From assembly GCA_026214975.1 (NCBI GenBank), contig CM047813.1, forward strand, positions 32,053,078 to 32,117,077: a DNA stretch of 64,000 nt, read 5' to 3'. Below the pieces are notes generated by a model that saw nothing but the letters and a program-made list of their open reading frames with translations, had not been told where the DNA came from and ran no database searches. The DNA comes from Gentiana macrophylla (Eukaryota; Streptophyta; Magnoliopsida; Gentianales; Gentianaceae). Below, piece after piece: positions 58,047 to 64,000 of this stretch (position 1 is its first letter; each line of letters starts with the position of its first letter). Both the position numbers and the translations under genes were made by a program.

Positions 58047-59644
58047 TTGATGAAGCTTGAAACGGTTAGGCCGTGGTATGTCGACTCACGTCAACTATTT
58101 AATGAGTGGTCATTTAGAGGAGATGACGATCGAGAGAAGAAAAAGTTCTTTCTCGATCTTAAATATCTCGTATGGGAGGATCCTTATTTGTTCGTAGTCC
58201 AGAAGACGGGTTGCTTCGACGGTGTGTTCCTGAGCATGATCAGTGGGATATCTTAGAACAATGCCATAGCGGTCCTACCGGAGGTCACTATGGAACACCA
58301 AAGACGGTTGCAAAGATCCTTCAAGCTGGATTCTACCGCCGACTCTGTTTAAGGATGCAGAAGCCTTTTGTAAAGGTTGTGATAGGTGCCAGAGAACTGG
58401 ACGGCAGAGTAGTAGGATGGAAATGCCACTTAAGCCCATTCTTGAATGCGAAGTTTTCGACGTTTGGGGCATAGATTTTATGGGACCCTTTCCATCTTTG
58501 CGGTAATAAATATATCCTCGCCTGTGTCGACTATGTTTCCAAGTGGGTTGAAGCAATAGCCACCCAAACTAATGATCATAAAGTCGTGAAGAAATTCTTG
58601 CAAAAGAATATCTTTACCGATTCGGTCGCCCAAGAGCACTCATTAGTGATGAAGGTACCCATTTTTGCAATGCGCCGCTTGATAAAATCCTTGAAAAATA
58701 TGGTGTCAAACACAAAGTTGGTACACCATATCATCCTCGCACCGATGGCCAAGTCGAGGTAAGCAAACGTGAGCTTGAAAAGAATTTTTTAGAAGACCGT
58801 GAACAATAATCGATCTAATTGGAGTCTTAAGTTGGATGACGATTGTGGGCTTATCGTGATCGCATTTAAAACCCCGATGGGCACGTCACCCTTCCAAATG
58901 GTCTATGGCAAAGCTTGTCATTTACTGTCGAACTTGAGCACTGAGCTTTCGGGCAATTAAATTCTTAAATTTTGATAGCCAACTCGTGGGGAGAAACGGT
59001 TGTTACTGATTGAACGAGCTCGATTTAATTCTGGACTCAGAGCATACGAGAATGCTAAGCTTAGTAAGGAAAGAACGAAGATGCTCCATGATGCTAAGAT
59101 CAAGGACCGAGAATTCAAAGTTGGTGAAATGGCTTTACTCTATAATACTAGACTTCACCTGTTTCCGGCTAAACTCAAGTCTAGATGGTCTGGTCCCTTT
59201 GAGATTCTCGAGGTTAATCCAAGTGGAGTAATTACTTTGAACGGGTATGGTAATCAAGCTTTTAAAGTGAATGGCCATCGACTTAAGAAATATTTTGGGC
59301 AACCAAAGGAAAAGCATGAGACTCTTTATTTCCAAAGAAGAGATGAGAGTACAGATGTCCTGATCTGTGAAGAGATTCCATCTTATTTCTTTGAGTCAGA
59401 TGATGACATTCCTACCTCTACCTGTGAGGAATCTTCTCCTGAGACTCCTGAGCATGTTAGCACACCCATGCCGATCGTCCGCCAGAACAAGAAGAAGAGA
59501 GTCAGTGTAGTTTGGAGAGAAAAGTTTAAAAATCTTATTGCGCACTTGACTTGTTGTTGTGGTGAAAATCATTTCCGCCCCAATACTTCTGATTCTGATA
59601 CTGAGGTGGCGGTAGTCAACCCAAAGTGGCCCGATCCGGGTTGA
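58047..59644 (+). pseudogene. B integrase (broken, long C-terminus)
   Basis: 58172-58474: CVPEHDQWDILEQCHSGPTG with HYGTPKTVAKILQAGFY (zinc-binding half). Core pieces [14 protein letters not shown] (58457-58500), [10 protein letters not shown] near 58645 and [16 protein letters not shown] near 58730-58780. 59000-59644 is open for 214 codons: YENAKLSKERTKMLHDAKIK, LLYNTRLHLFPAKLKSRWSG, then an unusual C-terminal extension with an acidic part (EEIPSYFFESDDDIPTSTCE) and a Lys/Arg and Cys-rich end. Confidence 0.85.
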
Positions 59645-61011
59645 TCTTTTGAAATCTGTGTCAAGCTATTGACGTTAAAAGAGCGCTCCTAGGAGGCAAC
59701 CTAGTTTGTTTTATTTGTTTTATTTTCTTAGGTTGTTTTGTTTTCCTGTTTTTAGAAGTGGTACTCTAGTTGCGTGTTGATGGTTATTCCTTTTACTCTT
59801 GTTGTAAGTGTTTTGTATATTTGCTCATATACCCCGTGTACCCCGAGATTATATGGTATGTCGAGTGTTGCAGATACTTTTTAGCAGGTTCGCAAGCTTT
59901 TATGTCCAGTGTTGTCTATTCAAGTTGTAGCGGTACATTCATGCTCCGGCCTGACCTCTGCCAACTTTCATCCGACAACCACTGTTGAAACCAGCTAAGT
60001 TTCTTTTTCTTTTATTTTGCACATTCTGAGGGCATAATGTGATTTAAGTGTGGGGGGGTAAAATGGGTATGTTTTCAGGCTGTATCATTTGAAATATGAG
60101 TGAATGTTAAATTTCGAGCAAATTTGAAATTTTTGTGCATCTCGAGCATATGATTGAAACTAAATGCTTGCTAGTTGTAGTCCCTAACGATGATAGTATG
60201 TGACTTAGTGAGATAATTATAGCTTGTCTTTACTTTTATGGAGATAGTATTCATTTTACACGTTCACGAGAGCCTTTGATATTGAAGCAAGATTTTTGAA
60301 GTATATCCTGTCATTATTTTGATGATTTATCTTAGGAAGGTCAGTATAGTAACATCTGAGTTAGACCATGTGCTGTGAATATCATAAGTTTGAATGTGAT
60401 AAGTGAGAGGTAACTTATGTCTTTAAAAAGTGAATGAATAAATAATTAGCGAATAAGTACGTTTGTCGGAAGCTGGTTAATGATTTGAGTGAGGAAGGGT
60501 ATACCACGTATGTCCTATACCACTATGATGACCAAAAGCTCACGACAGTCAGTTTATAGCTACCTTATGATTTGAGTAGGTAGGGGATTATCACGAAATG
60601 TCCTACTCTACTATGACGGGTAAAAGCTCATTCTGATATGCGTCAAGTTGAAAATTTTGAAAATGATGAATAGAATATAAAGTGAAGTCTTTGTTATCAT
60701 GGATCTTATACCCAAAGAGAACCGCATGATATGTCAGTAGGGATTATCCTACTTGAGTGCGTGGGAAGGCTTTGAGTGGAGCTATTACACTTTATATATC
60801 TAGGATAGTCATTGGATTTTTGAGAGGATATTTCTTTGAAAGGCTTGTTAAATTTGAAAAGAGCTTGTCACACATACACTGAATCTATCTCTGTGATGGT
60901 ATTGGTGGCTATAGTTGTTGTATCTTGTGTTACGTGAGTTAGAGATCTATGTGGATTGCATGAAAGTTGAGCTATAGTTTTGATTGTTTTGTCCGAGGAC
61001 GTACAAAAAGC
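59645..61011 (+). other. B 3' untranslated region
   Basis: No ORF of note. AAAGAGCGCTCCTAGGAGGC (59678-59697) resembles a sequence often seen just after integrase in Athila-type elements. A ~100-bp internal similarity is seen between GAGTGAGGAAGGGTATACCACG (60488 region) and GAGTAGGTAGGGGATTATCACG (60573 region). Confidence 0.5.
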
Positions 61012-61026
61012 TAAGTGTGGGGGTGT
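61012..61026 (+). other. B polypurine tract
   Basis: AAGTGTGGGGGTGT directly before TGTTAAGG, preceded by GAGGACGTACAAAAAGCT. Confidence 0.9.
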
Positions 61027-62642
61027 TGTTAAGGCCATATTTATATGATTATTAAGGATGTATTTCACTATTATTTTTCCCACATTTGCATAATTTACAT
61101 GAGAATTAAGGGTTTAAGTGTAATTATTTAGTAAGGATCATTTTAAGATGGTTATTTGCAAAATTGGTTATTTTAAGTGTTTAATTGATTAAATTATGAT
61201 TATTTGGATTTCACTACATTTTGCAATGTTTATTTATCCTTTAGGAGGCTTAATTTCGAGTGCTATAAGTGGATAAATGAAGCTCAAGTCGAATTATTCA
61301 AGATAGAGTTGGAATTGGCTTGAAGAAATTGGATAAAGATGAAGAGATCCGATCCTCGCTAGTTCAAACGGGCGTTTCATCGATCTTGGACGAAGCGCCC
61401 GTAAGTGAATCGGCGCCCATGCGGCGTCCATAATCGTATTTTACATTCGAGAGAGTTCAGACGGAGGATGAACGAAGCGTTTACTCGGCGTCCAGCATTC
61501 GGGACGGGCGTCCGGATATTCAGACGAGCGTTCGCAGCCGACCTGTTCACAGCCGACTTAAAACTCTATAAATACAGCAGCCCTTAAACCCTAAAGGAGG
61601 GATACGATTTACACATCATTGAGATCGCACTTTCACACCAAAAAGCTGCGGCCAGAACCCTAATTCAACAGAGATGAACTTCTCCAACCCAACAATCATC
61701 TCCAATATGATTGTTGGCTAAAAACCTTGCAGTGAGTCGACGGAGGAAGCCTATCAACAACACAACCAACTAGAGAGTTCGATGCTTTATGATTAGTGAG
61801 TTTAATTTATAGTTTTTCATCACTTAGGATGCTGTTTTGTATTGTTCATGTTTTGTTTGAATCAACGATTCGATGAAACGATTTATCTATATCAATATGC
61901 TTGGATCTATGTATGAAAATATATTGGTTTAAGTTTTATTTCGTTCAAGTGATGCAATTAATTGTGTTATAAGAGATTATGCATAGTTGATTGAGTAAGA
62001 GTATTAGAGATAATCTCGTGATCATGTTTGGTATCTTTGTTTAGTTTTACTTGAAAAAGATAAACGAAACCCTAGAATTTGGTTGAAGAAATTTAATTGG
62101 ATTCGTGAATAGATCACTACTAAAAACTATATCTTTAGATCACCATCTAGTTAGGGATTGTTGGTTGATAGGTGGAATCTAGTTGCCTCATTTGTGTTTT
62201 CCTTTACTTGTTTATCAATCAAATCATTAGTTTAATCTTTAGTTAAGTTTTAGTTTTAGAAACCCTAATTTCTCGCTATTTTCCTCGCACTTTTTTCGCT
62301 TCGTTTCATAGTCGAGGCGCCCGTCCGCAATAGCGAGGCACGCCCGTCCGTTAGATTCGAGTTTCCAGACGTTCGTTCACTCTAGTGAACGCTCGTCCGT
62401 CTTTCTGTTTTCTTATTTTTCTGCTTGTTTTATTTCTGTTTTCTGTTTTTAATTCTTAGGTTTAGGTTTTAGTTAGTTTCAACCTTAGTTTAGATAGATA
62501 ATTGTGACATAATCGATATAGGTTTATACTTGAATTCGATAAACATTCCATTCCCTTAGGACGACCCGATAACATCCTATACTACGATCCTTATACTTGG
62601 GGTGTTTCGGTTATAAATATTAAAACGAGTTTTTACCGAACA
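61027..62642 (+). repeat. B LTR 2 (3' LTR)
   Basis: 1616 bp, TGTTAAGGCC ... TTTACCGAACA, followed by TSD ACAGT. Compared with LTR 1 the CAG/CTG sites differ while the rest is virtually unchanged. Confidence 0.93.
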
Positions 62643-62647
62643 ACAGT

Positions 62648-63168
62648 TGATTGAAGAACAAGACAGACAAGTAGATGCTGATCTACTGACTATTCAACAA
62701 AATGAAGGAGCAGTTGATAATCTGATTGAAGAGTTAATTGCAGAAGAGACTTTCAAAGAAACAAGAACTGAGGAAGATGAAGAAGCCTCGGTTAAAGTTG
62801 TGTTGAACGTCAGGAAGAAGCTTGTAATCTGTGCCAGATTTCTTGAAAAGTTTAAGGCTGATGAAAGCAAAGAGACAAAAACTGAGGGGGAAGCTGAAAT
62901 GAAATCAGAAAGAAAAGCTGAAAAAGAAAAACATAACTTGATTTCAGAAGAAGAAGAAAAGATGATGAATGAGGAGATTAAAGAGATCTTGATAAAGCTC
63001 AAGAATCAAGACAACGAAGAGGCTAATCGGTTGATCAATGAATATCTGGATATCAAGCCTAGAGATGGTGAATCAAGTGAAGAAGGAAAAGAAAGAAGAC
63101 TTCTGGAAACAAAAAGAAGCATTTTCCTTGGTGAAAAGATGTTTTCTCTTGAAAAAGAAAAATTGTAA
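62648..63168 (+). CDS. S accessory ORF, 3' part
   Basis: Continues the ORF of 48288-49707 in phase. Acidic, helical: EEQDRQVDADLLTIQQNEGA, FLEKFKADESKETKTEGEAE, EEEKMMNEEIKEILIKLKNQ, ending EKMFSLEKEKL at 63168. No known motif. A damaged duplicate is at 51311-51832. Confidence 0.75.
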
Positions 63169-63292
63169 TTTGACCAGTTATTCAGTTTGCTGTGTAATGA
63201 ACTCAGTTGTTCTTAGTTAGTTATTTTAATTTGTTATGATTTCTTGCACTACTCTTTTATTATTGCTTTTAGGGAGGGTTATGATACATCAT

Positions 63293-63307
63293 AAAAAAAG
63301 GGGAAAT
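63293..63307 (+). other. S polypurine tract
   Basis: AAAAAAAGGGGAAAT directly before TGTTGGAAAT, as in SIRE-type copia elements. Duplicate at 51957-51971. Confidence 0.8.
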
Positions 63308-64000
63308 TGTTGGAAATAATATATGTGTTTTGATGATGATTTGTCACGTAATTAGTAAGATCACTTACAACCCATGATGATGAAGTCATAACTAACTGTT
63401 ATAGTGCAAAATGAAAGAAGAAGCAAGAAATGGTCTAGAGAAAATGTATAAGTTCTATCTAGAGTATGAACTTTGTATAGGTTGTTTCAGACAAGAATTG
63501 TAATAGATAGGAACTAGACAAACAATCGAGTCACAAGCAAGCAAACCGAGTATACATATGAAAATCGAGGGTTCAGACTCGAGATATGAGTAAAATGAAG
63601 AAGATAAGTTATTTGAGGACACTGAGACTCAGATTGACTCATCTAGAAGATCAAGAAGCGAGGACACAGACTCGGTTATCGAAGACTGAAGAACTGAGGT
63701 GGCAAACTCAGTTAGTAGATGATTTAGTCATGACTATAAGTCAGGATTCAGGCAAGTCTGTGGTGACCTGAAACTAAACTATAGATCATGTAAAGTTGAA
63801 TAATCTTAAGGACAAAGATTATCAGTTACCAAGAAAAGAAGAAACTGAATGGTGTACTATGACTTAGTCAAATAAGGTCGGATGTCAAATATACGAGGTA
63901 CTCAGTTTTGAAGAAGAGTAGAAAACTGAGTTGAGGCCTTGTTGAATTTGAATTGACAATATGACAAAAGGTCATACATATGAATGTTGGCTAAACAACA
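63308..64000 (+). repeat. S 3' LTR (runs off window)
   Basis: Starts TGTTGGAAATAATATATG. It matches 51972-52670 but with CAG/CTG differences (e.g. ACTGAG versus TCGAG around 52190-52250 and 63525-63580). Confidence 0.8.

Larger units (their letters stand above)
49708..62642 (+). mobile_element. B: Athila-like Ty3/gypsy element (rearranged 5' side)
   Basis: Plus strand, LTRs 49708-51310 and 61027-62642, TSD ACAGT. gag, protease, RT, RNase H and integrase are in order at about 53450-59644, PPT at 61012-61026. Between LTR1 and the leader lies 1.8 kb (51311 to about 53100) that is a second copy of the S sequence found right of LTR2. The PBS is therefore missing. Confidence 0.9.
47290..64000 (+). 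mobile_element. S: SIRE/Maximus-like copia element without pol (split by B)
   Basis: Plus strand. Contains a gag C-terminal fragment, a long accessory ORF, a PPT and the start of a 3' LTR (63308 on). There is no protease, integrase, RT or RNase H between gag and the accessory ORF, so it is either a non-autonomous element or a deletion derivative. B is inserted within the ORF. The 5' end is lost at the junction with T near 47290. Confidence 0.7.

Noticed and set aside
59770..59988. 72-codon ORF after B integrase as an env-like gene
   Set aside because: Too short, no signal peptide or conserved motif.

Overview
This 64 kb window is plant nuclear DNA, almost certainly from a eudicot, and it is a repeat-only stretch of heterochromatin. 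I find no cellular gene, tRNA or rRNA. Nearly every base can be assigned to LTR retrotransposons nested in each other: Athila-like Ty3/gypsy (E1, G, B and a remnant L4), a Tat-like Ty3/gypsy with antisense accessory genes (T), and two Ty1/copia elements (C with a UBN2-type gag; S, SIRE/Maximus-like). Names are local labels. Caryophyllales is possible because antisense ORFs in Tat elements were first noted there, but that is a weak inference.

Layout. 1-704 and 11306-12183: an LTR of G, interrupted by E1 (705-11305, minus strand, both LTRs, PBS, PPT, 5-bp duplication TGAAG). 12184-14555: first copy of the 3' half of copia pol (C). 14556-27568: main copy of G (minus strand) with gag, protease, RT-RNase H, integrase and two accessory ORFs. 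27569-31606: second, longer copy of C including gag, PBS and 5' LTR. 31607-32803: end of an orphan gypsy element (L4). 32804-47290: T, with 3' LTR, PPT, a 74-bp tandem array, three plus-strand accessory genes each behind its own TATA box, then gag-pol on the minus strand; a solo LTR (44077-45786) splits its RT. 47290-64000: S, a copia element with a gag fragment, no visible pol and an accessory ORF, split by B (49708-62642, plus strand).

Three things tie the region together. First, one accessory protein family (resembling the Pfam 'putative plant transposon protein' domain) occurs in G twice, in T twice on the antisense strand and in S once, so in both gypsy and copia elements. Second, G and B show the same odd topology: an LTR plus its right-hand flank is present twice, once at each end of the element, pointing to unequal recombination or to haplotypes joined by the assembler. 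Third, when duplicated segments are aligned by eye, most differences sit at CAG/CTG trinucleotides, typically CTG versus TCG and CAG versus CGA. That looks like a systematic base-calling error at methylated CHG sites rather than evolution, and it means many frameshifts reported here may not be real.
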